A stretch of DNA of 64,000 bases, from NCBI GenBank assembly GCA_029204225.1, contig CM055094.1, forward strand, positions 29,250,107-29,314,106. Direction: 5' to 3'. A program made the translations under genes and the position numbers. Shown in pieces: positions 1-12,423 of this stretch; within the stretch, counting starts at the first letter, position 1, and the number at the start of each line of letters is the position of its first letter. The stretch comes from Diphasiastrum complanatum (lineage: Eukaryota; Streptophyta; Lycopodiopsida; Lycopodiales; Lycopodiaceae). Below the pieces are notes generated by a model, which worked only from the letters and a program-made list of their open reading frames with translations, ran no database searches and was not told where the DNA came from.

Positions 1-1345
1 ACCATACCCATAGCTAGCAAAGCCTCTCAGGGGGCAGTTAGCACCCCTGAGATGGAGTGCTAACTGCCCACCAAAAGAAATTTAGCATTTTTTGGTAAAG
101 TAAACTTGAGTCCAAGGAACAAATTGTGTAGGAATAGGTTGTTTATAATCTCACACAATCTTCCTCTCATGAAGCCATTACTCTGAAAATCAAGAACAAT
201 GTTTCCGACCTCATCCACAAAGGTATCATGTTCGTTTCAACAATACATGGCAGCAATAATTTGAGCGACAATAACTTTATATGAGTTCATAATTGGCCTA
301 TTGGCAGTTGTATATATTGGAAAAACGAGAACGGAAGTTCCCTTTGCCTGTCAAATTTTTTCATATGAAACTTACCTGATAAAGAATCAAAGGTAGTGGT
401 GATATTCAAAAAATTGACCGTATTATCCGAAGCGTCTTCATTTTCTATATAGATTGGTAGTAATCCAATTACACTCATTAATGGCATTTGTAAGTTTGTT
501 ATTCATAATACTTTTTCCATGTAGCCACTTGGTATTTTTCAAAAAGTTTGTTACAGCATTTGCGACAAATCAAGACATGTTCCATAACAGTCTCATGATC
601 AATATTTTGATAAGTAGGTAAAAAATTTGCCAATTCAAACCATCCACAATAAAGTTCTAAAGCTACCTCATTTATATTAGACTGGCACAATGGGATGTGA
701 TTAAGTCCTTTGTTCAAGTCATTCTTTAAAGCTTTGCCTCTAATAATTCCAGTATCCATCGAGACAACATGCCCAAAATTTTTGAAAATGAACTCCTTAA
801 AACATTTATTTAGTAAGCGCAAGTACAAGGTAAATGTTGTCAACATTGAAATGACAAAATACTTGAAAGGGTTTATACCATTCATGCTTTAAATGTGGAA
901 AGTAAGACCAACCAAACACGATAAGCTCAAAAGTCTCATCAATATGACCAAAAATCTGAAGTAAGTTTTCAGCATATAGTTGTTTAACATCAATCCTCTC
1001 AAAGCATCTGTTATAATCACGTAAATTTAAAAAACAACTTCCCTCTGTCTCTTCTAACCACTAGTCGTTGTCTACCAGTATTGCTGGCCACCAATATCCT
1101 TGTTTCTTCTATGTCCTCCTACACATGGGTCAATCACGGTAAAAGTTCAGCTTTCTGATAGGAAGATCCCCCTTACCACCATTGCTTTGCCCTTCTTTGC
1201 CTTTGTTTGGAAAGTACTTTCTCTTCCTGTTATTGCCACTGTTTGATATGACTGAGCTTGGATTGTTCAGATTGAAGGAACCCATTTTTTTGCTAGTATT
1301 CTGGAAGTATTTGTCTTGCAATATAGAAAAGCTAGGTTTTTTCAA
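1..1345 (-). other. Unrecognised, decayed possible coding region
   Basis: No gene family is recognised here. Read on the minus strand, broken open stretches lie at 1345-1130, 885-499 and 487-287. The first is Lys/Asn/Gly-rich (a run like NRKRKYFPNKGKEG) and could be a basic nucleic-acid-binding tail. The second has a C-terminal pair of cysteines (LICRKCC). The frames are not contiguous and stops lie between them, so if this was one gene it is a pseudogene. A perfect 13-bp stem (32-44 with 57-69) lies at the extreme left. What is seen is only open frames of modest length in AT-rich DNA; chance ORFs are a real alternative. Confidence 0.25.
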
Positions 1346-1421
1346 AAGGCATTCAATTTCTCAAACATTTTCAGCATTGCCAAGTTATGCAAGGAGCTTA
1401 GCAGTAGGGTTTATGGAAAGT

Positions 1422-1627
1422 TCAATGGCAGCATCGATCATGTATTGTCGGATATACAGAAAAACAAGGTGGGACTTGACAACCTCTCTAGCGGGTCTAT
1501 GCAACCAAAGGAAGAAGACATTAATCAATGGCAGCATCAATCATGTATTGTCGGATATGTAGAAAGACAAGGTGGGACTTGACAACCTGTCTAGCAGGTT
1601 TATGCAACCAAAGGAAGAAGACATTAA
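1422..1627. repeat. Perfectly abutting 103-bp tandem duplication (two units)
   Basis: Unit 1 is 1422-1524 and unit 2 is 1525-1627; both begin TCAATGGCAGCATC and end GAAGAAGACATTAA. They differ at only a few positions, so the duplication is recent. On the plus strand both units can be read as protein (GLDNLSS..MQPKEED), but in different frames because 103 is not a multiple of three. Confidence 0.9.
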
Positions 1628-1862
1628 GCTGATTTTGCAGAGATGCACCAGGAAAGAAAATGAAAAGACTATTCATTATATACCAGATAGAGTGACCAAA
1701 CCATATGATAGAAGAATTGTTTTTGCATTTATCATCGCATCTGCACTTAAAGAAGGGTCTTTTTCAGTTCCAGATTCTAGCTTGATGAAGGTTCATTTTG
1801 TTAAAGCCAATGTCAAAATGGCCTCTAGTTATAGCCCAGGTATGCCTAAAAGGACATCTTGA
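1572..1862 (+). other. Short unrecognised open frame beside the tandem duplication
   Basis: A 96-codon open frame reads from the second 103-bp unit into single-copy sequence. It is charged and soluble in character (KPYDRR, KEEDIKLILQRC), with no motif I recognise. An opposing minus-strand frame of 82 codons (2012-1764) overlaps its 3' half, so the coding strand cannot be decided. No splice sites or promoter were identified. It may be part of the same decayed locus as 1-1345 or simply chance. Confidence 0.2.
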
Positions 1863-2006
1863 AGGTTCAAATCTACTCATCTTGATAATGGTATCAACGG
1901 TAATAGGATTATCAAAAGAAGGATTCTTATGCAAAATAGCAAGCTTGCATGCTTGGACTTCTAAATCAGTGAGATGAGCAAGAGCTATCCAGAGCTCAAT
2001 AGAGAT

Positions 2007-2570
2007 TGTCATGTGCCAATCTTAGCATTCAAACATCTAATACATTCATTAACATCAAATCATAATGAAAATGCAAGAAATCAAGAAAACTAGTCAAAAA
2101 TCAAGAAACTAGACAAAAGTAGCAAACCTTCACCAAATTAGGCAAAGTAAAATATCATTATTCATGATTATGGATCATTCAAAGGATAGGGGCCTGATTC
2201 TAGAGCATGATCATAGCTCTCATGTGATTTTAGGCACATGAACCACTTTCTTCATCAAGAAAGCTCTCCAAAAGAAACTCCAAGATCTCTTAAAACTCCA
2301 AAATTACAAAATGAACAATAGCCTCCAAATTTAGCATGACCTTAGCTATTTATAGTGGTCATTTGTGCCTCTACTATAAGTTTGGGGCCTTATTTAGCTA
2401 AATTGGGCCTTACAATCATTATTACAATTCCGCTATTCTAAATTATAGCGAGGTTGTTCGAGCCACCTTATTAATTGTCTTAATGACTAAGTCTAGTCTA
2501 CTTTAGCTCCATGGCCATATTTGGCAATTCATTAGTACGCTCATGGACTAATTACATGCAGCACATGACA
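2007..2570 (-). repeat. LTR (3' LTR of a minus-strand element)
   Basis: The 564-bp segment starts TGTCATGTGC and ends GCACATGACA, a perfect 10-bp terminal inverted repeat of the TG...CA type. On its right side lies CTCCCCCTAC, which on the minus strand is the purine tract GTAGGGGGAG. This is a polypurine tract directly before a 3' LTR, so the element body extends to higher coordinates. A partial diverged copy of the same LTR in the same orientation lies at 62693-63095. The partner 5' LTR was not found; the far end of the element may be lost or too diverged to see. Confidence 0.75.
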
Positions 2571-2580
2571 CTCCCCCTAC
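2571..2580 (-). other. Polypurine tract
   Basis: GTAGGGGGAG on the minus strand, immediately before the LTR that starts at 2570. It would prime plus-strand DNA synthesis in reverse transcription. Confidence 0.7.
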
Positions 2581-2589
2581 TTTAAGCAT

Positions 2590-4908
2590 TTTTGCCCTCA
2601 AAAATGAAGACCATGTAGCTCTTTTGTTGGTGCCATGCTTCATGAATCCGTTGGTGGTAGTCAAAGATATTTGGCCAACTTGAGTAACAAACATCTTTTC
2701 TTGTATTATTCTCGTCATTAGCCGTCTACCATCAGATTTTGTTGCCTCAACTTTTTAGCATAGAACAAGGTTGCAACGAGAATTCTTCATAAAGAACCTT
2801 TGATCTACAACTGATCCCATAGATTTGATAAGATCACTGAAGAAGAGATTGATCAAACACAAGAAAGCCTCAAGTTGCATTAGTTTTGCATGGGTTGACA
2901 GGATCCAAGCAACAGACATTCGAGAGTCTTCTTCCTTAGTATCTGCCTTGATTGGTTGGGCTATCTGATTCCAGATGCGTCTTTTTTTGTCCCTGCATCC
3001 GGTGTTATAACCTTATGCATTTCTCCTAGATGTAGGATAGTGGTACCCATTTCTAACTCCAGAGCAGTTATTAGAGCCATGCATCCCACATTCGGATTCA
3101 TCAAATCCCATGTAGTGTAGGGATCTTTTTGGTCATCTGTACACAAGGAATTTAACCATTTTCAATTCAATTTCCAAATTAACATATTTTCCTTGTTGAA
3201 AGGATTGATGACATCCTCTAATGCAACAATATGCAAGGATTTTGCACCAACTCCTTCCATCAATATCACATTAGATTCATTGATTGGTAGCTCGATGCAA
3301 ATTTGCTTCAGATCTTTGGATGGATCTTATTGACTTCATTGAAGCAATGTTGATACCAATTTCATCATCAAAAAGCTCGTTGCTGTATTGGTATTTGAAT
3401 TTTGCATCAGTGTTATATCGCTCGCTTGATTCTTGTTCAGGAATAAATCCATATAGATCATTATCAATAATATGGTTGTAACCACTGATTTGTGGAGTAG
3501 AGCATAATTCTCGGCAATTGAATTGTACTCCATTCAACTGCAATTGTAGAAGTTTGTTTTGCTCATAGTATACCTCCTTATTTTGACCATGGTCTTGATC
3601 AGTACAACTGTCGGACAAGACTTGATCTAGATTGTCAAGTTGGTCTTCATCCACTTGTCCATTGGTGCTTTGTTGATTTTGATTTGTCTTTGTGGAAGAT
3701 AGATCGATATTAAGAATTTTGCTTTCTTTCTTGAAATCATCAGCTTCATCAGAAGATTCATAATCTTGTTTGCTCAAAACATCTTGATCGATATCTGCCT
3801 TTGGCTTGGAAGTTTTCCCTTGGATTAGAGGAAGCGTTGTTTTGTAGACATCAACAGTGGTACACAATTCAGGATTACTAGTTCGAATATCAATTGGCTG
3901 TTGTGGAATACTAGCCGATTGCAAGATAGAGTCAAAACAAGTGGCCATCTTGTTGTACATTTCTTCTCATCTTCACTCTGACCTTTCTTGTAATTGTTGC
4001 CCTGTTTGTTTCATTTGTTCGGTACTATCCTATATGGCAGTTAAAAGTGTACCTAATATTTTCTTTGTTCCATTGGTCACTTTACTGATATTACGGTTTA
4101 CATTATTACTTGACATTGCATGAGTGCTAACCCGCTGTTGTTGAGTTAATGGCGTTAGACTTCCCACAAAATTGTCATAGGGACTGAAATTTGTCACTCC
4201 ACTTGTCGCAGTAATATTCCTTCCCTCCTTACAATTATTTGTGTCAGCAAATGATGTACCCATCAAAGAAAGACCAATCATACATGTAGTGGCATAGAGA
4301 GAACATCCTTCATTTTTGTCAATTTCTTCACTTTCATAAGCATCTTTATAGACCTCATAGTCAACATTATCATTTTCATTATAATCAAAATGTTGTTCTG
4401 CACCATGGTGATGTCGCCTTTTGAGTTCATCAAGATCATAGAACTGGTCCATTGGCTCATAGTGATCTTTTGTTCCACTTTGCACCTATTGTTGCTCATC
4501 CACGCTTATCGCTTCGAACTGATCTTCCGTAGTAAATTGGAATTGATCTTGATTCTGATAATCACCATCATTGAACTCTAGTTCATCCTGACCATCAAAT
4601 GGTTCAACTGCTTCATCTGCAGAGCCATCTTCAATGACTGGTTCATGTTGTTCTTCACTTTGTTGACCATTGTTGAAATCTTCAGAGTAATGGTCAAGTT
4701 TTGAATTGTCTTTGTAGTTCTGATACTGATCATCATTAGCAAAATCATCATTCTGGTCTTGATACTGATTGTCATCAACAATGTCGTCACATTGGTCATA
4801 ATCTTCGTTGTAATCATCACTTTGATCCCAATATTTGTCCACATCATTGTCATAACTATCATCACAGTATGACTGATTGTCATCCTCTTGTTCATAATCC
4901 CAATCCAT
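2590..4908 (-). pseudogene. Degenerate D/N/Q-rich ORF of an LTR element, function unknown
   Basis: Reading from 4908 downwards, a frame starts MDWDYEQEDD and continues with about 140 residues of Asp/Gln/Asn/Tyr-rich low-complexity sequence to a single in-frame TAG at 4488-4486. The same frame then stays open for 151 codons to another TAG at 4032-4030, crosses two TGA codons near 3975-3967, and reopens for 227 codons (3960-3277). Further coding-like pieces follow down to the polypurine tract, including 3146-2961 and a basic stretch ending at about 2590. No zinc knuckle, protease, RT or integrase motif is visible. Position just upstream of a PPT and LTR suggests it is the internal ORF of a non-canonical LTR retroelement, or an extra ORF of one whose pol was lost. 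I do not recognise the family. Confidence 0.45.
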
Positions 4909-6210
4909 TGGATTTGATGTGGAATAACTGAATTTGTAACTGTGGATTGTAATCTTGGGACGAACTTTGGAATGGTATGGAAACCAAATTCAGCAAGGTG
5001 TAGTTAAACAGTGACAATAGGCATGAGTTCTCAATTAAGGCAATTACAAAGAACATTTTTAGAGGTTAAAATTTGGTAGAAATAAGAGTTCTACACTGTC
5101 AATCTTGTTGAGTTGATAAAGTTTGCTTTTTACGGCACTGAAATCCGAGGTCACACGGAGTAGTTATGAGAATTCAAAGATTTTAAAAATTCAATGTATA
5201 TAAGAACTTAGAAAAGGATAAAGACAAATAGAAAAATAAAATAAAATCGGAGGAATGATTACGGAAGTAAAATTATTGTATTGAGCTCGGAGAACCAAGC
5301 ACTTTTAACTCTTGCAGTACTGAAATCCGAGATCATATAAAAAAGTTATGGAAGTTTAAAAACTTGGTGGAGAATAAGAAATGAACGAACTTAGAAATAG
5401 TGGCCTTAAGAGAAAAGTTTCGTTTCTTTGGAGCATTGGACCGTTGAATAAATGAAAACCGTAAACAACCTTGGAATTTGACGATGTTTTTTTTTCTTTG
5501 GTCATTAAGATGGATGACCATGTGCTCGTGAAAGAAACAGGGACCGCCAAAGGAATGAGAAAGACCAATATATATATATTTTTCTCGGGCACTTTAATGG
5601 GGCATAGGAATAGAATATTTGTCGGATACTCTCCGTGGAATATTTTGTGATGTAGCCATGATGTAATCATGGCTTGTGGCACGTCTGCAGAGAGCTGATA
5701 GATGGAACATAGAATATTCTTAGGAAGATGCTGAAGTGAGGAGAGAATAAAGAATATTCGGGGTAGCACACCAAGATGAAGAGAAAGAGAAGTAGGGACG
5801 TCAGCAGGGAGGAAAGAGATGTCAGTAGGGAGGGTACGAGGCACCGGGGTATAGATAGGGGTATGGGAGAGGAAGGATGGGTAAGGCCGATGGAGGGGCA
5901 CGGGCAAGGGTTAGGTTTAGGGCTTTTTTTTAATTTTTTCTTCTTCTTCTTTTTAGGTTTTAAACTCAAAATTAGGGTTTAAAATTTTTGGTAGAATATT
6001 TCTTTGTTTTTTGCACTTTTTTTTTTTGCCCTAAATTGCAAACATAGGGTAGGGTTAAGTCAGATTTTTTTTTTCACTACTTTATTAGCTAAATTGCATT
6101 TATAACAAGTACGTCCAATCTTTCCAATCATTTACTTCATTACTAAGCAATACATTTCTCCCTTTAACGAAGCCGTATCAAGGCACAAGCCATACTGATC
6201 AGTACAAGAG
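4909..6210. other. Non-coding stretch; possible 5' region of the D/N/Q-rich ORF
   Basis: No gene is recognised. A short degenerate duplication is present (ACTGAAATCCGAG at about 5138 and 5318). From 5880 to 5985 the minus strand carries telo-box-like words (AAACCCTAA, AGCCCTAAACC) next to a pyrimidine/purine-skewed tract. This arrangement is common in plant promoters and 5' UTRs, but here it is only suggestive. The left target duplication of copia A (CAAAA, 6211-6215) ends the stretch. Confidence 0.4.
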
Positions 6211-6215
6211 CAAAA

Positions 6216-7052
6216 TGTCAAAGTACAGCAAAACGGACCAAGAATAGATATGAATCAGATCCACAAGTGTGATTGGATGTTAGATTAGATCAACCTATCA
6301 ATCTACAGAAGATTAGATAGCATTTAGATCAAATCTAGATGAATAAATCTAACAAGAACAATCATTATTGATCAAAACTTGTACTTGCTGGTTTCACACG
6401 TGTGAAAACCTGTCAGAGGACGAACAATAGGCTGAGAATAAAGTATACTAAGCTTAGAACCCAATCAATGCATAAAAACACAAGACAAATAGAGAGAAAA
6501 CACTAGAATTGCTCCAAAACCAAGATTAAGCTTCCATATCAATTATGGCCGAATGAGCCACCATATATACACAAGAGCTGATGCTTACTCAGCTAATTTG
6601 GCACGTGTGAGAGTGCCTACTCATCAAAGGATCCACCAATAATCATCAATATGGCACATGGACCAAGTTTCGTAACTTATAGCCACCTCCCTTGATTTTA
6701 GGCAATTTTTCTAATTTATAGAGACTTGCACAAATATCTACTACAAGTTGGATCTCACCTAATACTGATGTTTTGACACATGTGAGAAATCCTTGTCACG
6801 TGTGAGATTACTCCTATCCATGTGAAATAGCTTTTCCTACCAATAAAATGATGCCAAGTGGCATATAGCTAGAAAACTAGATTTTGGCCATTTTAGCCAC
6901 TAGATCTCAAATGAAATGGTATGTACAACCTATATGACTCATCTAAATGATAAATGCATTTAATTCACACGTGGAAACAGGCTCCACACATTTGTAAACA
7001 TAATATGTACATGATTTTGGCCTAGATCAAGCATGATTTTGACATTTTCACA
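6216..7052 (-). repeat. Copia A 3' LTR
   Basis: 837 bp, TG...CA ends. It contains the 16-bp palindrome TTTCACACGTGTGAAA (6392-6407) and several further CACGTGTGA-like words. It also has a TATATA stretch near 6563, which on the minus strand lies in a plausible TATA-box context. Confidence 0.93.
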
Positions 7053-7065
7053 CTCCTCCTCAAAA
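7053..7065 (-). other. Copia A polypurine tract
   Basis: Minus strand TTTTGAGGAGGAG directly abuts the 3' LTR; the same GAGGAGGAG tract precedes the 3' LTR of copia B. Confidence 0.75.
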
Positions 7066-7066
7066 T

Positions 7067-10000
7067 CTAGCTTGGTAAATCTAGTATGCATCTATCTACA
7101 ACTCCAAGTGCTAATCTTAACTTCACAAATGGATCCTTTTTCAATGGTTTGGTAAGTATATCAGCAACACAATCTGAAGATGAAACATGGATGAGCTTGA
7201 TCTCCTTTGCTTGTACCTTCTCTCTCACAGAGTGATGTGAAATCTCAATGTGCTTGGTTCGAGCATGGAAGATTGGATTGTTGGCAAGTTGTTGGGCTGC
7301 TTGATTGTCACAATAAATGCATGGAATACCTTCAGCCTTGATCACTTAAAGCTCCTCCAATAGTCTTCTTAGCCATAGGATCTCCTTTGTTGTTGTTGTC
7401 ATAGCTTTATACTCGGATTCGGTTGATGAAAGTGAGATAGTATCTTGCTTTTTGGAAAGCCAAGATATGACTCCTCCACATAGGAATGTAGCAAAGGCAC
7501 TTGTGGATCTTCTATCCACTTTGTCACCTGCAAAATCTGAGTCCGAGTACGCTCTCAAACAAAGATTAGTCCCTTGATATACTATGCCAAAGTTTCTAGT
7601 AGCCGAGATGTATCTTAACACTCTTTTGGCACTCTTCCAAGGACATATTAGTGGACTTTGCATGTATTGACTCAATTTGCCAACACAAAAGCTAAGATCT
7701 GGTCTAGTGATGGTCAAATAGATCAAGGAACCAATAAGTTTTCTATAGGTAGTGATTTCCTCAAAGGATGCTTCATCACTTTCCTTAGAAACTTTTACAT
7801 TTAGTTTCATGGGAGTTTTAACTCCTTACAATCTTTCATGCCAAACTTTTCTAAGATGGATCCAGCATACTTAGATTGACATATGAAAGTAAAATCATTG
7901 CATCTAGTAACTTCTATTCCAAGTATGACTTTAGAAGTCCTAGATCTACCATTTTAAACTCACTAGACAAGGAAATTTTTACATCTATAATGCCATCATG
8001 ATCATTTCCTGTGAGAGTTATATCATCAACATATAAAACCAAAATGATGATCTTTCCATCATTACATTTGTAGTACAATGATGGTTCATAAGAACTTACA
8101 ACAAATCCAATGGAAATAAGATAAGAATGCAACCTAGAGTACCAAGCTCTAGGTGCTTGCTTGAGCCCATAAAGACTCTTCTTCAAAAAGCACACTTTGT
8201 CTTCTTCTCCATCTTTGATGAAGCCCTCAAGTTGGCACATGTAAATTTCCTCCTCCAAGAATCCATTCAAGAAAGCATTTGTCACATCAAGTTGAAAGAG
8301 CTCCCACTTGAAAGAAGTAGCAAGGCATATGATCAATCTAATGGCTACAAGCTTTGCAACAGGAGCAAAGGTTTCATCATAATCTATGCCTTTGACTTGT
8401 AAAAAACCTTTTGCTACAAGTCTTGCTTTATACTTATGAATGGAACCATCTTGATTATACTTCAATCTATATATCCATTTACAAGTAAGAGGCTTCTTTC
8501 CATAAGGTAGATTAACAAGATCCCAAGTTTGATTTTCCAACAAAGCATCAAACTCTACTTGCATAGCATCCTTACAAATTTGAGACTTAATTGCTTCTTC
8601 AAAACATGTTGGTTCTTCAAGCATAGTTGTCAAGAAAGAATAAGAGGTGTGTAGTTGAGAATCTTCCCTTTGCTTTCCTTTGTCACTAGAATTTTCCCTC
8701 ACTCTTGTTGATCTTCTTGGCACCTTTGGATCTTGAGCAAGATCCTCTTGGTCTTCAACTCCTTGAAGCTCCTCCTTGGCCATAGCATGATCACTGATAA
8801 GATGAGAGTTGTTGGAAAGTACCTTCTCTTTGCCATTGAGAGATTCATCAAAAAGTACATCTCTACTTACAACTTTATTGGTAATAGGATCAAATATCCT
8901 ATATGCTTTACTATTTTCACTATAACCAACAAAGATGCCTTTAAATGAAGTAGCATCTTCCTTTTTCCTTACTTCTAAAGGAATGTGTACATAACAAGTA
9001 CATCCAAAAATTTCAAATCACTAAGATTTGGCTTTTTGCCATACAATGCTTCATAAGGTGTGAGACCTCCAATGGCACGATTAGTCATTCTATTACATAG
9101 AAAGTTTGCACATAAAATAGCTTCTCCCCAAAATGAAATAGGAAGTGATGCATCTAATCTCAATGCTTTAGCACACTCACATAGTGTTCTATTTTTCCTC
9201 TCGGCCACCCCATTTTGTTGTGGGGTGTATGTGCAAGTAAACTCTCTTCTAATGCCATTAGTTTGACAAAACTCTTTCATACTATTGGAGATGTACTCCC
9301 CTCCATTATCACATCTTAATACTTTCAAGCTAGCATTAAGTTGCTTTTCTACAAGAGTTTTGAACTTCACAAAGGTTTCAAACACTCCACTTTTCTTAGA
9401 CAAGAGGTAAATCCAAGAGTATCTTGATTTATCATTAATAAAAGTGACATACATAAGAGCTCCACCATTATATTCATGTGGAAAAGAGTGAACATCTGAG
9501 TGAATAAGATCAAGAGGAGAGTTAGATCTTGTCAAAGATCTCTTGAAATGTTGCTTATGACTTGGAGAGTCCACAAGCTTCACAAAGCTTGCCACACTTG
9601 GATATGGCTTTGGGAAGTCCAATTGCTAGCCCTTTGTTCACCATGGTCTCCATAGCTTTGTAGTTAGGATGGCCTAACCTCTTGTGCCATAGCTCCACTT
9701 GAGAGAGCTCCTCCCTTGCCATGTTAACACTTCCAACCATCACATTAGCATCCAACTTAAATAACCTTCCTTGCTTAAAGCCATTAGCAATACATTTATC
9801 ATTCTTCAAGATGGAACATGCTCCATGCTTGAAATGAACATCTAATCCACTATCCTTAAGTTGACCAACACTTAACAAGTTCTTTGTAATAGAAGGTACA
9901 TAAAGAACATTGTCTAGATCTACTTTCTTAGATGATCCAAGACATAATGGAATGGATCCTACAATCTCACATTCTTGATCACTTGCAGTGAAGATAAACT

Positions 10001-10995
10001 TCTTAGAGTTATTGTAAGAAAGTAAGGTAGAAAAGTAGTCTTTTTGGTGAGTCATGTGGGAACTAGCCCCACTATCAATCCACCATGTGTTGTGATTAGA
10101 TGTTTGTGTTAAGGAAGCCATCAAAGATAAGTTGCATTCATCCTCCTCCTCAAGCACAAGGTTGTCATGGTTGTCCTTCTCTTGGGCATTTTTCTTCTTG
10201 TAACACTCGGATGCAAAGTGTCCTTTCTTACCACAGAAAAAACACTTAAGCTTCTTCTTGTCCTTCTTACTCTTGCCTTTTGAACTTGAAGCTCCATCCT
10301 TGCTCTCGACCTCCACATCTTGGGTCTTCTTGGATGGAACCTTCTTCTTCTTGCCTTTCAAAGAAAAGTTAGCTTTGTCATCACATCAATAAAAGAAAGA
10401 GAACCAATCCTATTCTTGATATGAAGCATCCTACTATCCTCAGAAACTAGCACACTATGAAGTTTTTCAATAGTAGGAAGTTGATCTTGAATAGCAAATG
10501 TTTGAACTAGATTAGAATACTCATTTCCTAATCCATTCAAGATGATTTGAACTAGCTCATTGTCTTGAATCTTGTCACTAATGGAAGATAACTCAATATT
10601 CAAAAATTTGATCCTAAGAACATAATCTTGGGCACTTTAATTACTTCCTTTCATGCTTTGAAGTATTTGATTTCTTAGCATGAGTATTCTTAAAGTATTT
10701 TTGGATTTATAAATAGATTTTATGAATCCCATGCCTCTTTGGATGTGCTACAAGATGAGATCTCTTTCAACAAGTCATTACTTACATTCATTTTCAAGCA
10801 ATGTAATGACAACTTAAATCTCTTCTTGTACTTTACTAATTCTTGAGCTACTTGAGGTTCTTCTTCCACACCAAGAACAATGTCATACAAATCATGAAGT
10901 ACAAATAATGACTCCATTCAAACTTTCCAAATGGCATAATTAGTTGATGAAAGCCTTTCACTAGCTTCAAGTAAGAAGCCACCCATTGATGCCAT
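7067..10995 (-). pseudogene. Copia A gag-pol polyprotein, multiply broken
   Basis: The frame starts at ATG 10995 (MASMGGFLLEASERL). An in-frame TGA at 10920-10918 (the residue after WKV) stops it, and frame changes follow near 10720 and 10360. The order is: Gag; CCHC zinc knuckle CFFCGKKGHFASEC (near 10225); protease WWIDSGASSHM (near 10070); a frame change near 9600; integrase with HSDVH, DNGGEY and PQQNGVAERKNRT; a frame change near 8980; RT with YGLKQAPRAW and the catalytic YVDD box (near 8020); and RNase H (SDSDFAGD, STESEYKA). A TAA at 7348-7346 cuts the last 90 codons, which end in the typical ADILTKPL segment. A polyprotein should be about 1300 residues without breaks, so this copy cannot make one. 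Confidence 0.93.
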
Positions 10996-11573
10996 TATTA
11001 GTGTAAATGCACTTGAAACTTAGATGGTTCCACTTAGAGATCTGAACCTATAGTGTATTCTAGCAATCAATAAGCTTGTAGACCTAACCCTACCACTTTA
11101 GAACAGATCTAGAATGATGGATCTATAGATTACAATCTCAACTTTGCAAATTCACTCCTTAATCTTTGGTTTATAGCACTCAATCTCTCTCAACTTCAAG
11201 GTACACTAAAAAAAACAGAGATTAAACTTCAATGTACTGTAAACAAGCTCTAATCCACCTATATGATTGATCTAAACCAAGAACAATTCAATGGAATAGA
11301 AACAATGCAAGTGAAAGCTTGAAAAATGCACTAAATTGACTCAAATTGGGTGTATGAAGCTCAAATTGCACCAAAATGAAAAATAATGTTCAAAACAGGT
11401 TATGTATGGCCACACATGTGTGGAAGGTATACCTTCAGCCCACAGCAAGATTTGGTACAAATATTTTGGCTCTAGCTATCCATTTCAACTCGCTACCTCA
11501 ATATTAGCTTGTTTTAAAAAACCTGCCAATTTGGGAATAGTTTTAGATCAATGTCTTAAATGCACTTGTACTT

Positions 11574-11586
11574 GGCTCTCATACCA
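11574..11586 (-). other. Copia A primer binding site
   Basis: Minus strand TGGTATGAGAGCC directly follows the 5' LTR. It is the initiator-methionine tRNA site (TGGTATCAGAGCC) with one mismatch. Confidence 0.85.
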
Positions 11587-12423
11587 TGTCAAAGTACAGA
11601 AAAATGGACCAAGAATAGATCTGAATCAGATCCACAAGTGTGATTGGATGTTAGATTACATCAACCTATCAATCTACACAAGATTAGATAGCATTTAGAT
11701 CAAATCTAGATGAATAAATCTAACAAGAACAATTATTATTGATCAAAACTTGTACTTTCTGGTTTCACACGTGTGAAAACCTGTCAGAGTATGGAAAATA
11801 GGCTGAGAATAAAGTATACTAAGCTTAGAACCCAATCAATGCATAAAAACACAAGACAAATAGAGAGAAAACACTAGAATTGCTCCAAAACCAAGATTTA
11901 GCTTCCATATCAATTATGGCCAAATGAGCCACCATATATACACAAGAGCTGATGCTTACTCAGCTGATTTGGAACGTGTGAGAGTGCCTACTCATCAAAG
12001 GATCCACCAATAATCATCAATATGGCACATGGACCAAGTTTCCTAACTTATAGCCACCTCCCTTGATTTTAGGCAATTTTCCTAATTTATAGGGACTTGC
12101 ACAAATATCTACTACAAGTTGGATCTCACCTACTACTGATGTTTTGACACATGTGAGAAATCCTTGGCACGTGTGAGATCACTCCTATCCATGTGAAATA
12201 GCTTTTCCTACCAATAAAATGATGCCAAGTGGCATATAGCTAGAAAACTAGATTTTGGCCATTTTAGCCACTAGATCTCAAATGAAATGGTATGTACAAC
12301 CTATATGACTCATCTAAATGATAAATAAATTTAATTCACATGTGGGAACAGTCCCCACACATGTGTAAACATAATATGTACATGATTTTGGCCTAGATCA
12401 AGCATGATTTTGACATTTTCACA
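11587..12423 (-). repeat. Copia A 5' LTR
   Basis: 837 bp, the same length as the 3' LTR; it carries the same TTTCACACGTGTGAAA palindrome at 11763-11778. The right-hand target duplication CAAAA follows at 12424-12428. Confidence 0.93.

Larger units (their letters stand above)
6216..12423 (-). mobile_element. Copia A: complete but inactivated Ty1/copia retrotransposon
   Basis: A 6208-bp element on the minus strand with two LTRs of identical length (6216-7052 and 11587-12423, 837 bp each, TGTCAAAG...TTTTCACA). It is flanked by the 5-bp direct repeat CAAAA (6211-6215 and 12424-12428), the expected copia target-site duplication. A primer binding site and a purine tract sit at the correct inner LTR borders. 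The LTRs differ at roughly 27 positions by eye (about 97% identity), so this is an older insertion than copia B. The coding region is broken by several frameshifts and stops. Gag, zinc knuckle, protease, integrase, RT and RNase H follow in copia order. Its Gag N-terminus resembles that of copia B, so the two families are related. Confidence 0.95.

Noticed and set aside
5776-5982. 68-codon plus-strand frame rich in Arg/Gly
   Set aside because: Low complexity, in a purine-skewed tract with no family motif and an overlapping minus frame of similar quality.
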